Origin: Pseudomonadales bacterium
Lineage (GTDB): Bacteria > Pseudomonadota > Gammaproteobacteria > Pseudomonadales > Azotimanducaceae
DNA: 41,542 nt
Assembly (NCBI GenBank): GCA_024234635.1
Contig: JACKNX010000025.1
Coordinates: 1 to 41,542, forward strand
Reading direction: 5' to 3'
Position numbers and translations under genes: made by a program. The notes below the pieces were generated by a model. The model ran no database searches, was not told the DNA's origin, and saw nothing but the letters and a program-made list of their open reading frames with translations. Below, piece after piece: positions 16,645 through 25,097 of this stretch; within the stretch, counting starts at the first letter, position 1, and each line of letters opens with the position of its first letter.

Positions 16645-17115
16645 GTGAAGCCACAGGACCAGGAAACGATTACCCATCTCAACCGCATACTTCGCAACGA
16701 ACTCACGTCGATCAACCAGTATTTCCTGCATGCCCGCATGCTGGACGACTGGGGATTCAAGGCGCTGGGCGAGAAGACGAAATCCGAGTCCATCGAGGAA
16801 ATGGAGCATGCCGACTGGCTGATCCAGCGCATCCTGTTCCTGGAAGGGCTGCCGAATCTGCAGGACCTCGGCAAACTGCTGATCGGTGAAACGGTGCGCG
16901 AGATACTGGAATGCGATCTGCGTCTGGAAGGGCAGGCGACACCCATGTTGCGTGAGGCCATTGCACATTGCGAAACCGTGCGCGACTACGTCTCGCGGGA
17001 GCTCTTCCAGAAGATCCTCGATGCCGAGGAGGAGCATATCGACTGGCTCGAAACCCAGCTCGGCCTCATGGACAAGGTGGGCGAGCAGAACTACCTGCAG
17101 TCGCAGATGGGCTGA
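16645..17115 (+). CDS. bfr: Bacterioferritin
   Basis: A 156-residue four-helix-bundle subunit of the 24-mer haem-containing iron store. All ferroxidase ligands are visible: E19, E52, H55, E95, E128 and H131. The haem-ligating Met is M53. The length matches the family. The GTG at 16645 was chosen because the protein then opens 'VKPQDQETITHLNRILRNELT', the normal bacterioferritin start, with CAGGA upstream; the in-frame extension to 16537 is not homologous. It works with the divergent bfd gene: iron is oxidised and stored as ferric mineral, then mobilised through Bfd. Confidence 0.96.
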   Translation: MKPQDQETITHLNRILRNELTSINQYFLHARMLDDWGFKALGEKTKSESIEEMEHADWLIQRILFLEGLPNLQDLGKLLIGETVREILECDLRLEGQATPMLREAIAHCETVRDYVSRELFQKILDAEEEHIDWLETQLGLMDKVGEQNYLQSQMG

Positions 17116-17149
17116 CGCTGCCGTGATGCTGCAGCGGACTGGAGCGGGT

Positions 17150-17185
17150 GCCGGGCCGACGTCCGGTCCTGAACGTCGACCCGGC
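17150..17185. terminator. Strong hairpin between bacterioferritin and creD
   Basis: Arms 17150-17162 and 17173-17185 pair at 12 of 13 positions around a 10-nt loop. The element sits in the 89-bp gap between two converging genes, so it probably acts as a two-way terminator, although neither side has a clear T tract. Confidence 0.5.
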
Positions 17186-17204
17186 GGGGAACGCTGACGG
17201 CCTG

Positions 17205-18572
17205 TCAGCGGTTGCCTGACGCCGCCGCCGTGGCGGGCGCGCGACGATCGAGCGCATACCAGTCGACGCCCCGCGTGGCGATCATCAGCGTCGCCAGTGC
17301 CGCGAATACGAGGAGGCTGCCCAGCAACAGGGCGAAGTCCTCGGAATCCAGAATGAGGTACAGCGCCGCGTACAGCCCCGTGAGCTCGCCGGTGAACGCC
17401 AGGGCCGCGCGGCGACTGCGCAGAACCGTGAGCAGGTAAAAGCCGATCAGTCCCACGCAGCCAAGCGTGGACAACGCGTACGCGGCGGCAAATCCCAGGT
17501 GTTCGGCGAGGGCGAGCAGCAGCAGGTAGAAGGTCACCATGGCCAGTCCCACCAGGCCATACTGGATGGGGTGCACGGTGAGCTTGCACAGCACCTCGTG
17601 CAGGAACACGCCGGCAAATGTCAGCACGATGAACAGCAGGCCGTACTTCAACGCCCGATCGCTCTTCACATAGTGGTTCACGGGATCTACGAAACGCACG
17701 CCGAAGGCGGTGTCATCGAGCGCGCCGCACTCGCCGCGCGCACAGCTATCGATGGCGGCGCGCATGTCGGTGGCAAACGCCGTGGTCTGCCAGCTGGCAT
17801 TGAATCCCGTGGCGTCGACCTGGCGCTGCGCCGGCAGGAACCGGCCGGCAAAACTCGGGTGCGGCCAGTCGGCATGCAACGCAACCTCGGTGGCGCTGCC
17901 CAGTGGCGTGATGCGCAGGGCGTCCGTACCCAGCAAGGTCAGGGCGATGGTCACGTCGAGGCGGCGCTGCGCGGTTGTGTCGCCTGGCGCGAGCGTCGCA
18001 TGGACGCCGGCACTCAGGAGATGGCTGCCGGCGCCGCTACCCGGTGCGAAAGCTACGCTGGCGCCATCGACGGCCAGCGTGAGGCCGCCGGCAATACCGC
18101 GTACATCGGTCAGCCCCAGCACCAGCTCCGGCACATCGAAGGTGTAGTCGCCGGTTTGCCTGTCCACCCCGTAGTCTGGTGGCAGGGTGAACGCGGCCTG
18201 CAGGGAGAACGCGCCGCGGTACAGCAACGCCTCGTAGATGCCGCGCTGACGCATCTCGGTGCCGAGATCGCCGGTGATGACAAGCGTCTCGGGCAGCAGG
18301 GTGAGGCTGCCCGATTCCTCTTCCTCGATCTGCTGCCGCACGTTCAGCCGCTCGTTGAAGATCCAGCGGTGTACACGCTTGCGGTAGGGCACCACGATCA
18401 GTGGGGCGGTGAGCGTCTGCGCGTGCGCCGTGCTGTCGGCGATCTCCCCGCGTACGCTATCCGCGAGGTAGCGCCGCTCGCTGATGATGCCGCTGACAAG
18501 CGTCAGGCATACCGCCAGCACGACGATGAGGCTGCCGATGACGAACAGCCGGAACAGTTGGGTTCGTTGCAC
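17205..18572 (-). CDS. creD: Inner-membrane protein CreD
   Basis: A 455-residue membrane protein of the CreD family, the main output gene of the CreBC two-component system and linked in other bacteria to envelope integrity and beta-lactam response. The N-terminal helix (about 7-29) is followed by a large periplasmic beta-rich domain (about 45-290, with APLIVVPYRKRVHRW) and then a cluster of about five to six helices with the family's LHEVLCKLTVHPIQYGLVGLAM motif. Translation appears to start at GTG 18572, with GGGAG upstream. It lies 113 bp downstream of creC; the gap holds four phased repeats that are probably CreB half-sites, so it likely has its own promoter. Confidence 0.95.
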   Translation of the reverse strand: MQRTQLFRLFVIGSLIVVLAVCLTLVSGIISERRYLADSVRGEIADSTAHAQTLTAPLIVVPYRKRVHRWIFNERLNVRQQIEEEESGSLTLLPETLVITGDLGTEMRQRGIYEALLYRGAFSLQAAFTLPPDYGVDRQTGDYTFDVPELVLGLTDVRGIAGGLTLAVDGASVAFAPGSGAGSHLLSAGVHATLAPGDTTAQRRLDVTIALTLLGTDALRITPLGSATEVALHADWPHPSFAGRFLPAQRQVDATGFNASWQTTAFATDMRAAIDSCARGECGALDDTAFGVRFVDPVNHYVKSDRALKYGLLFIVLTFAGVFLHEVLCKLTVHPIQYGLVGLAMVTFYLLLLALAEHLGFAAAYALSTLGCVGLIGFYLLTVLRSRRAALAFTGELTGLYAALYLILDSEDFALLLGSLLVFAALATLMIATRGVDWYALDRRAPATAAASGNR

Positions 18573-18615
18573 GTGTCCACTCCCGTTGATGACCCGTATA
18601 CGATGAACAGCGTGT

Positions 18616-18653
18616 GTGGGCGGCGTGTGGGCGCCGTATGGGGGTTACGTGGG
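18616..18653 (-). promoter_or_regulatory. Four 11-bp-phased repeats upstream of creD (probable CreB sites)
   Basis: On the plus strand GTGGG occurs at 18616, 18627 and 18649, and ATGGG at 18638, all exactly 11 bp apart. Read toward creD they are CCCAC units with 6-bp spacers, the same geometry as the cre-tag TTCAC-N6-TTCAC known for CreB. The nearest unit is 44 bp from the creD start, and a possible -10 (TATACG, 18600-18595) lies just downstream with no matching -35, as expected for an activated promoter. Confidence 0.6.
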
Positions 18654-18685
18654 ATTTGGCGTTGGAGCCGCGCCGGGCGGGCGTG

Positions 18686-20134
18686 TCAGCGGCCGCGCGT
18701 GGCGGTGATACCCGGCAGGCGCAGGGACGCGCATACCCCATCGTCCGTATTGGCGATCCGCAGCTCGCCACCGTGCAGGGCAGCAACTTCACGCACGAAC
18801 GCGAGCCCGAGACCCGTGCTCTTGCGGCCTGATCGCGGACGCGGCAGGGAATAGAAGCGTTCGCCCAGGCGCGGCAACGCCCAGTCCGGTACGTTCGGAC
18901 CCGTGTTGACAACGGCCAGCGCAACGGTGGCGGCTTCCTCATGCACGAGCACCTGGATGCGGCCGTCATCCGGCGTGAAGTCGAGCGCGTTGTCCAGCAG
19001 GTTGCCGAGCGCGCGACCGAGCAGAAACCGGTCGCCAAGTACCGCTGTTCCCTGCTGCACGGTTGCGACCAGCGTGATGGCGCGTGCATCCGCCAGGATC
19101 TTGCGGTCCGTGGCCACTTCCGCCACGAGGGGGGCCAGATCGACGCGTTCCCGCCGTTCGAGTCCCGCGCGCTGTTCCACCTGGGCAAGCAGCAGCAGGC
19201 GCTCGGTGAGTTGATGCAGGCGCGCGGTTTCCGAATCGATATTGCTCAGGAACCGGTCGCGAGACGCCGCGTCCATTGGCTGCCGCAACAGTTCAGCAGC
19301 GCCGTGAATGGCTGCGAGCGGCGATTTCAGCTCGTGCGTGAGCGTTTGTACATACCGTTCCACATACTGTTTGCCATCCAGCTCCCTGCGCATACTCTCG
19401 AGCGCCTTCGCGAGCGCTGCGAGTTCGGTACTGCGTGAAGGCGGCAGTTGCGGGCGTCTGCCCGCGCTGACTTCGCCCGCGTAGTGGCGCAGACGCGCGA
19501 GGCTGCGTCCGAACCGCCAGGCCAGCAGCCCGCCGAGGGCAAGACCCAGTGCAATCAGTGCCGCGCTCATCAACGCCAGCCGTTCCCGGGCGCGATCGAT
19601 GTAGGGTTGCAGCGACCGGTTGGATTTTGCCAGTGTCACTACGCCCACGAGCTTGCCACCCACGCGAACGGGTGCGGCCACGTACATGACGGTGGCGTCG
19701 TCATCGTCGCCAGGCTGTACGGAGGTACGGGCGCCGTACTCCCCGCGCAGGGTGCGCAGCACGTCGTTCCAGTGCGAGAAATCGTCGCCGGTTGCACCGT
19801 GTTCTGAATCGAACAGGACCCGGCCGCTGGCGTCAGTCACATACACCTGGTGGTTGACGCTGTGTTTGGTCACCCCCCAGATGGTGGCGGCCGGATCGCG
19901 TTGACGATAGCGATCGAACGCGTCCCGGAGGGTATCGGTGTCGAGGTGGCCATCGCGGAAATTGCCGGCCAGCAGCTCCGCGAGCAGGTTGGCGCTGTCC
20001 ACGAGTGCTTCCTCGGTGGACTGCCGCACGGCCGGCTTGATCTCGTCGGCCACGAGCCGCAGCACGAAGTAACCCGTTACGCCGACGAACACGCCCCAGG
20101 CCAGGAAGATGCGCAGGCTCAGCGTGAGGCGCAC
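18686..20134 (-). CDS. creC: Sensor histidine kinase CreC
   Basis: A 482-residue membrane kinase. Helix 1 (about 8-27) and helix 2 (about 187-207) enclose a periplasmic sensor domain; a HAMP-like linker follows, then the phospho-acceptor H267 (TLTHELKSPLAAIHG), an N box (GNLLDNALDF) and the ATP-binding G boxes (STGLGLAFVREVAALHGG). Order and domain plan match CreC, which in enterobacteria and pseudomonads senses carbon-source or cell-wall signals and phosphorylates CreB. It starts 4 bp after the creB stop, so the two are cotranscribed. Confidence 0.94.
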   Translation of the reverse strand: MRLTLSLRIFLAWGVFVGVTGYFVLRLVADEIKPAVRQSTEEALVDSANLLAELLAGNFRDGHLDTDTLRDAFDRYRQRDPAATIWGVTKHSVNHQVYVTDASGRVLFDSEHGATGDDFSHWNDVLRTLRGEYGARTSVQPGDDDDATVMYVAAPVRVGGKLVGVVTLAKSNRSLQPYIDRARERLALMSAALIALGLALGGLLAWRFGRSLARLRHYAGEVSAGRRPQLPPSRSTELAALAKALESMRRELDGKQYVERYVQTLTHELKSPLAAIHGAAELLRQPMDAASRDRFLSNIDSETARLHQLTERLLLLAQVEQRAGLERRERVDLAPLVAEVATDRKILADARAITLVATVQQGTAVLGDRFLLGRALGNLLDNALDFTPDDGRIQVLVHEEAATVALAVVNTGPNVPDWALPRLGERFYSLPRPRSGRKSTGLGLAFVREVAALHGGELRIANTDDGVCASLRLPGITATRGR

Positions 20135-20137
20135 GCT

Positions 20138-20818
20138 TCAGATCGCCGGATCATAGGCGTAGCCGAAGCCGCGATGCGTGCGGATCGGCTCGCGCGTGGC
20201 GTCCACCTGGCGCAGCTTGGCGCGCAGTGTCTTGATGTGGCTGTCCACGTTCCGCTCGTATCCGTCGAGCGCGGGCCCACCGGTAACCGCCAGCAACTGT
20301 TCGCGGGTGAAGATACGCCCAGGCTGACTGACCAGGCAGGCCAGCACGTGGAACTCGGAGGGCGTGAGGGTCAGTGACTGGCCCTGCCAGTGGATGCTGG
20401 CTCGCGCGCGATCCACGGCAAATTCCGGCGCTGACGGCGGTGCAAACGCTGCCGGCCTGGCTGCGCGCTTGAGGATGCCGCGCACGCGTGTCGCAACTTC
20501 GCGGGGACTGAACGGTTTCACCACGTAGTCGTCGGCGCCCAGCTCCAGTCCGACGATACGGTCCACTTCCTCGCCGCGGGCGGTGAGAAACAGGACGGGC
20601 ACATCGGACCGCCGCCGCAATCGCTTCAGCGCTTCGAAACCGCTCAGATCGGGCAGCCCGACATCGAGGATGACAAAATCAGCCGGCGTGGTGTCCAGGT
20701 AGCGCAGGCCCTCGCCCGCCAGCGTGGTCCAGTGCGTGGTATGGCCCTCCTGGCGCAACGCAAAGACCAGCGTGTCGGCAATGGCTGCTTCGTCTTCGAT
20801 GATGAGGATGTGTGGCAC
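20138..20818 (-). CDS. creB: Response regulator CreB (OmpR/PhoB family)
   Basis: A 226-residue two-domain regulator. The receiver domain has E8/D9, the phospho-accepting D52 (VILDVGLPDLSG), T79 and K101 (VVKPFSPREV). The C-terminal winged helix (LTLTPSEFHVLACLVSQPG to VDSHIKTLRAKLRQ) is of the OmpR type. Adjacent creC and downstream creD support the name. It is the first gene of the operon; its promoter must lie in the 180 bp shared with the divergent SRPBCC gene, where one TTCAC and a near-palindrome (TCAC...GTGA, about 20841-20857) are seen. Confidence 0.94.
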   Translation of the reverse strand: MPHILIIEDEAAIADTLVFALRQEGHTTHWTTLAGEGLRYLDTTPADFVILDVGLPDLSGFEALKRLRRRSDVPVLFLTARGEEVDRIVGLELGADDYVVKPFSPREVATRVRGILKRAARPAAFAPPSAPEFAVDRARASIHWQGQSLTLTPSEFHVLACLVSQPGRIFTREQLLAVTGGPALDGYERNVDSHIKTLRAKLRQVDATREPIRTHRGFGYAYDPAI

Positions 20819-20998
20819 AACGCGATTGTAACGGCTGGTTCACTCCGTCGACGTGACGGATGTTGTGCGCATGGCCGCGTATCCAGGCCCCGTCAAGCGC
20901 CGGATTCCACGGTCTTCCCGGATTGCGGTCTTGCGGTACGCTTTGCCCCGCGTCGCGGGCGGTCCGACGGCGGTAACGGGACGAGGAGACGGAAGACG

Positions 20999-21499
20999 GT
21001 GGGCGATTACGACGGTGAACTGGGAACCATCACGAAAGGCAACGGCGCCTACCAGGCGAAACTGGAGCGGCTGCTGGACCACGACCAGGCGGCGGTGTGG
21101 GCCATGCTCACAGAGCCGGATCGCATGGTGGAATGGCTGGCGCCAGGCAGCATCGAACTGTGCCAGGGCGGGGCGGCCAAACTCAATTTCACCGACAGCG
21201 GCATCGTCATCGACAGCGTCGTCACCGCTTTCGAGGCGCCGCGGCTGCTGGAATATTCCTGGAGCGGCCCGGGCGAACCCGAGCGGCCGGTACGCTGGGA
21301 AAGCACGCCGGTGGACGGCGGCACGAAGCTGACGCTGACGCTGGGCGTGCCGGAAAACGAAGACGTCGCCCGCTCCTGCGCCGGCTGGGAAGCACACCTG
21401 ATGATGCTGCTGGCCGCCATCGAGGGCGTGCCGATCAAGTTTCCGTTCGAGCGGTTCGTGGCCACGCGCAAGGCGTATAACGCCATGCTGGGCAGATAG
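20999..21499 (+). CDS. SRPBCC (START/AHSA1-like) domain protein
   Basis: A 166-residue protein with the helix-grip fold that binds hydrophobic ligands. The opening 'AKLERLLDHDQAAVWAMLTEPDRMVEWLAPG' is the Aha1/SRPBCC signature, followed by the alternating strands (RLLEYSWSG, GTKLTLTLGV) and the final long helix (WEAHLMMLLAAIEG). The GTG at 20999 was chosen because GAGGAG lies at 20983-20988 and the upstream in-frame sequence crosses the creB gene. It is divergent from creB and converges on the amidohydrolase. Ligand unknown; no enzyme residues are evident. Confidence 0.88.
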   Translation: MGDYDGELGTITKGNGAYQAKLERLLDHDQAAVWAMLTEPDRMVEWLAPGSIELCQGGAAKLNFTDSGIVIDSVVTAFEAPRLLEYSWSGPGEPERPVRWESTPVDGGTKLTLTLGVPENEDVARSCAGWEAHLMMLLAAIEGVPIKFPFERFVATRKAYNAMLGR

Positions 21500-21533
21500 C
21501 CCACGACACCGGCTGGGCACCCGGATACCGCAA

Positions 21534-22973
21534 TCACAAACTGGAGGTCACCGCCTCGCCGGGGAAGACGTCGGTGCGCAGTTCGCCGCCATCCACCACG
21601 AACGTGCCCTTGACGATGACGTGCGTGATGCCGGCACTGGTGCGCGCCGGTACCGTGTACGTTGCCATGTCGAGCACGGTGTCGGGGTCGAACACGGTGA
21701 TGTCGGCGTCCATGCCGGCCTGCAGCCGACCCTTGCGCCGCATGGTCGGTGAGAAGGCTTCCAGGCGTTTCGCCGGCTCCAGGGTCATCTTGCGCAGGGC
21801 GAGCATCAGCGGCAGGGCGTTCAGTTCACGCACGTAGTGACCGAGCACGCGAGCATAGGTGCCGGCGCTGCGCGGGTGGGAGAAATCGCCCACGTACGGC
21901 ACGCTGTCGCTGGCAATCATGGTGTCCGGTTGCGCGACGAGCCAGGTGTTGGTGGCTTCGCTGCGGCCATGGATGATCACCCAGCCACCTTTCTTCCGGT
22001 ATTCCCCGAAGGTTTCCTTCGTCAGCCGCTCGCCGGTTTCCGTCCACTGCAACTGGCCGTAGTCGCCGGTGTAGTTCTCGAACAGCGCGGATTCCAGCCG
22101 AGTAGAGCCAGCGGTGTAGGGATACATCTCCGTGGTCACGTCCAGACCGCGCTCGCGCATGCCGCGGATCATGGCCATGGCCTCGCGGGCGCTCTCATCC
22201 AGGCTGGAGTTGATGTGCACGATGTGCAGCGGCGCGCCGGTGGCAGCGGCGTCGGCGAGCACTTCCTGCAGCGGTGAAAGGAGATTGCCGCCAAGCTGTC
22301 GGGCTTGCCGGATGTGCGGGAAAACGGGTACCTGGTAGCGGGCGGCCAGCCGGAACAGCGCCAGCACTTCCTCCTGGCTGGCGCCCGGCATGTAGGTGAT
22401 GCCGGAGCCGATGCCGAGACCACCTTCCTTCAGTCCTTTCTCGATATTGGCCACCAGGCCATCCAGCGCCTCACCCTGCAGCGGTGCGTTGGCATAGCTG
22501 TCCGCGGCGTCGGAGGCCAGGGTGCTCTGCGCGTACACCGGGTTGCCGATGGCGATACCAGTTGTGGCAAGAATTCGGGCTGCGAGGTGTCCGGAAGACG
22601 CACCGTAGTGAATGGGCGACTTGCCGCGCTTCGATACCAGCCAGTCCGCCACTGGATACACACCCTGTTCGAGTTCCAGGGCGGTGGTGACGCCATCCGC
22701 GGCCTGAAAGCGCATGCTGCGCGGGTCCTGCGAGTGGGCGTGCAGGTCGATGAAACCGGGCGCGACGACCTGTCCCGAGACATCCTCCGTCCGTTTGCCG
22801 TGCAGGGCGTCAGTGGTTACCGCCGTGATGCCGCCGCTGACGATGCAGACGTTGCGAATGGCGTCCAGACCGGTTTCGGGATCCATCACCCGGCCGCCGA
22901 TCAGGGCGAGGTCGCAGTCCGTGGCAACGGCATGCATTGCCGTCATCAGCAGTGTCAGGGCCAGTAGCCGCAT
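21534..22973 (-). CDS. Secreted amidohydrolase, D-aminoacylase-like
   Basis: A 479-residue metal-dependent hydrolase of the N-acyl-D-amino-acid deacylase group. A signal peptide (about 1-17, MRLLALTLLMTAMHAVA) precedes the composite beta-sandwich (DLALIGGRVMDPETG). The barrel has metal ligands H78 and H80 (DLHAHS), later candidates in FPHIRQA and LHIVHINSS, and an acidic site near MIASDSVPYVGDFSHPR. The C-terminal sandwich reads GMDADITVFDPDTV. AGGGGAT precedes the ATG at 22973. It would act in the periplasm or outside, removing acyl groups from D-amino acids or related amides; the exact substrate is not deducible. It is divergent from the zinc dehydrogenase. Confidence 0.9.
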   Translation of the reverse strand: MRLLALTLLMTAMHAVATDCDLALIGGRVMDPETGLDAIRNVCIVSGGITAVTTDALHGKRTEDVSGQVVAPGFIDLHAHSQDPRSMRFQAADGVTTALELEQGVYPVADWLVSKRGKSPIHYGASSGHLAARILATTGIAIGNPVYAQSTLASDAADSYANAPLQGEALDGLVANIEKGLKEGGLGIGSGITYMPGASQEEVLALFRLAARYQVPVFPHIRQARQLGGNLLSPLQEVLADAAATGAPLHIVHINSSLDESAREAMAMIRGMRERGLDVTTEMYPYTAGSTRLESALFENYTGDYGQLQWTETGERLTKETFGEYRKKGGWVIIHGRSEATNTWLVAQPDTMIASDSVPYVGDFSHPRSAGTYARVLGHYVRELNALPLMLALRKMTLEPAKRLEAFSPTMRRKGRLQAGMDADITVFDPDTVLDMATYTVPARTSAGITHVIVKGTFVVDGGELRTDVFPGEAVTSSL

Positions 22974-23110
22974 GGTTCATCCCCTGTGTTCTTCGTCGGT
23001 GTCCGCCCGTGCTCAGTCTCGTTCCTGGCGAACCTGATGCAGTGTGCCACGTGTCCCCGCTTTCATGGCACCATCATGACCATTCAGGCAGAGCAGGCTG
23101 GGGATACACC

Positions 23111-24124
23111 ATGACGACGATGAAAGCGGCGGTACTGAAGGCTGAGCGGAACATGCAGGTGGTGGACGTACCCTGCGCCGAGGCGGCGGACAACAGTGTG
23201 CTCATCCGCGTGCGGTCGGTCGGCATCTGCGGCACCGACCTGCACACCTACAAGCTGGGCCTGTTCCGGGAGATGTCGCTGCCGACGGCCCAGGGCGCGT
23301 TGTTCGGCCACGAGTTCGCGGGCGACGTGGTGGCCATCGGCGCCAATGCCAACGTGAGCGGACTGCGCGTTGGCGATCGTGTCACTGGCGTGGCGCTGGG
23401 TGCCTACGCGGAGTACTGCAATGTGGGGCCGTCGTTTGGCGACAGGCCAATGGTCATTCCGCTGCCGGACGGCGTGTCGTATGACGAAGCCGCCACCGTC
23501 GAACCGCTGGTTGTCAGTCTCACCGCCGTACGTCGGGCCAGTCCACGGCCGGGCGAAAAGGTGCTGGTCATCGGCGCCGGCATGATAGGTCTCGGTTGCG
23601 TGCAGGTGCTGCGCGCACTCTATCCGGACTGTGACGTGACCGTGTGTGATGTCTCTGACAAGCGGCTGGACATGGCGTCCACGTTTGGCGCGCACCGCAA
23701 GATCAACGGCGGCCGGGACGATCTCGTCACGGCGATGAAAGCGCAGTTCGGTGAATCGCCGGTGATCTACAACGCCACCACGTCGGGGAACCTGGACGTG
23801 GTGTTCGAATGCGCGGGCGTGGCGGCCACACTCAACCAGGCGCTGGAACTGGCGCGACCGGTCAGCGGCCGCGTGGTTGGCGTGGCATTGTACGAGCACC
23901 GGCCCGAGGTGGATTTCAATCAGGTGGTTGCCAAGAATCTGCACATCCGCGGCACGCTGGGGTACACAGAGGCAGACATTCTCGAAGCGCTGGATCTCAT
24001 TGCTTCCGGAAAAGTGGATCGCAAGCCATTGATTACGCATCGCTATGCACTGGCGGATGCCGTGGCGGCTTTCGAAGCGCAGCTCAATACCCGCGATACG
24101 CTGAAGGCGGTGATCAACCCATGA
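23111..24124 (+). CDS. Medium-chain zinc-dependent dehydrogenase
   Basis: A 337-residue GroES-like/Rossmann dehydrogenase. Catalytic-zinc ligands C40 (VGICGTDLH), H67 and E68 (FGHEFAG) and E131 (VEPL) are present, and the nucleotide loop GAGMIG is at 155-160. The four-Cys structural-zinc lobe is absent: the sequence passes directly from GDRVTGVALG to AYAEYC. It resembles the butanediol/sorbitol dehydrogenase branch, probably oxidising a secondary alcohol with NAD. The ATG at 23111 has GGGGAT upstream; a second in-frame ATG lies three codons in. The DUF547 gene starts 7 bp after its stop, so the two are probably cotranscribed. Confidence 0.92.
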   Translation: MTTMKAAVLKAERNMQVVDVPCAEAADNSVLIRVRSVGICGTDLHTYKLGLFREMSLPTAQGALFGHEFAGDVVAIGANANVSGLRVGDRVTGVALGAYAEYCNVGPSFGDRPMVIPLPDGVSYDEAATVEPLVVSLTAVRRASPRPGEKVLVIGAGMIGLGCVQVLRALYPDCDVTVCDVSDKRLDMASTFGAHRKINGGRDDLVTAMKAQFGESPVIYNATTSGNLDVVFECAGVAATLNQALELARPVSGRVVGVALYEHRPEVDFNQVVAKNLHIRGTLGYTEADILEALDLIASGKVDRKPLITHRYALADAVAAFEAQLNTRDTLKAVINP

Positions 24125-24131
24125 ATGAGTT

Positions 24132-24962
24132 GTGGTGAGCGGATTGCGCCGCGGGCGCAGGCTGGCGCATCGTGCGCTGGTCGGATTGCTTCTGGTTGTA
24201 TGTGGAGAAAGTCACGCCGTGCCTGACGCCATCGCATGGGAATTCTGGAACGTCCGGGGCGAACGCGCCGAGGTGGATCATTCAGCCTGGCAAGCGTTTC
24301 TGGACGATTATCTGGTGCAGGGAACGGACGGCATCAATCGGGTGCGCTACCGTGCCGTGGACCCCGCCGCCAGGTCGCGACTCACCGGTTACATCCAGGC
24401 GATGGCCGGAACGGACCCCCGCACGCTGACGCGGGCGGCGCAGATGGCGTACTGGATCAACCTGTACAACGCACTGACCGTAAATGTCGTTCTCGACTAC
24501 CCGCGCAAGCGCAGCATTCTGCGCATGGGGCGCAAGCTGCTCACCTTCGGCCCGTGGGATGATGTGGTGGCGACCATTGCCGGTCAGCAGGTGACGCTGA
24601 ACGACATCGAGCATCGCATCCTGCGGCCACTGTTTCGCGATCCGCGAGTGCACTTCGCCGTCAACTGCGCCAGCGTGGGTTGTCCGAACCTGGCGGCGCA
24701 CGTCTATACCGCCGCGAACCTCGAGGCGCAGCTGGATGCGCAGGAGGCCGCCTACCTGGCGCATCCGCGCGGCCTGCGGCAAACGGATAGCGGCTGGGTT
24801 CTCTCGGGCATCTTCGAGTGGTACCGGGTGGACTTCGCAGCGGACGAGGCCGGGCTGCGCGCCTGGCTGGCGGCGAGGCGCCCGCAGCTGGCCGGACAAC
24901 TGCGCGATTCCCGGCGGCCGCTCAGTTACGACTACGACTGGCAGCTCAACGGCGCGGACTAG
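24132..24962 (+). CDS. Exported DUF547-domain protein
   Basis: A 276-residue protein with an N-terminal signal segment (about 10-30, LVGLLLVVCGESHA). The DUF547 core is visible as QMAYWINLYNALTVNVVLDYP, DIEHRILRPLF and DPRVHFAVNCASVGCPNL, with conserved Cys residues in the last. These proteins have a papain-like or thiol-protease-like fold prediction but no proven role. Two adjacent GTG codons (24132 and 24135) can serve as start; no Shine-Dalgarno sequence is clear, so translation may be coupled to the dehydrogenase whose stop lies 7 bp upstream. A perfect 6-bp stem follows 1 bp after its stop. Confidence 0.9.
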   Translation: MVSGLRRGRRLAHRALVGLLLVVCGESHAVPDAIAWEFWNVRGERAEVDHSAWQAFLDDYLVQGTDGINRVRYRAVDPAARSRLTGYIQAMAGTDPRTLTRAAQMAYWINLYNALTVNVVLDYPRKRSILRMGRKLLTFGPWDDVVATIAGQQVTLNDIEHRILRPLFRDPRVHFAVNCASVGCPNLAAHVYTAANLEAQLDAQEAAYLAHPRGLRQTDSGWVLSGIFEWYRVDFAADEAGLRAWLAARRPQLAGQLRDSRRPLSYDYDWQLNGAD

Positions 24963-24963
24963 T

Positions 24964-24980
24964 CCGGGCGCCTGGCCCGG
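24964..24980 (+). terminator. Hairpin after the DUF547 gene
   Basis: CCGGGC (24964-24969) and GCCCGG (24975-24980) form a perfect 6-bp GC stem with a 5-nt loop, starting 1 bp after the stop codon. There is no T tract. It probably marks the end of the dehydrogenase-DUF547 unit. Confidence 0.45.
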
Positions 24981-25097
24981 CAGTAGACCCGCGTCACAAA
25001 TTGTTTCGCCCAATCCGCTGTGCTCCCGAGAAGCGTGCCCCTGCGCATGCTTTGCCGGGGCGCATGACGCTACGCTTCCGCTGATCAGGCAAACAGC

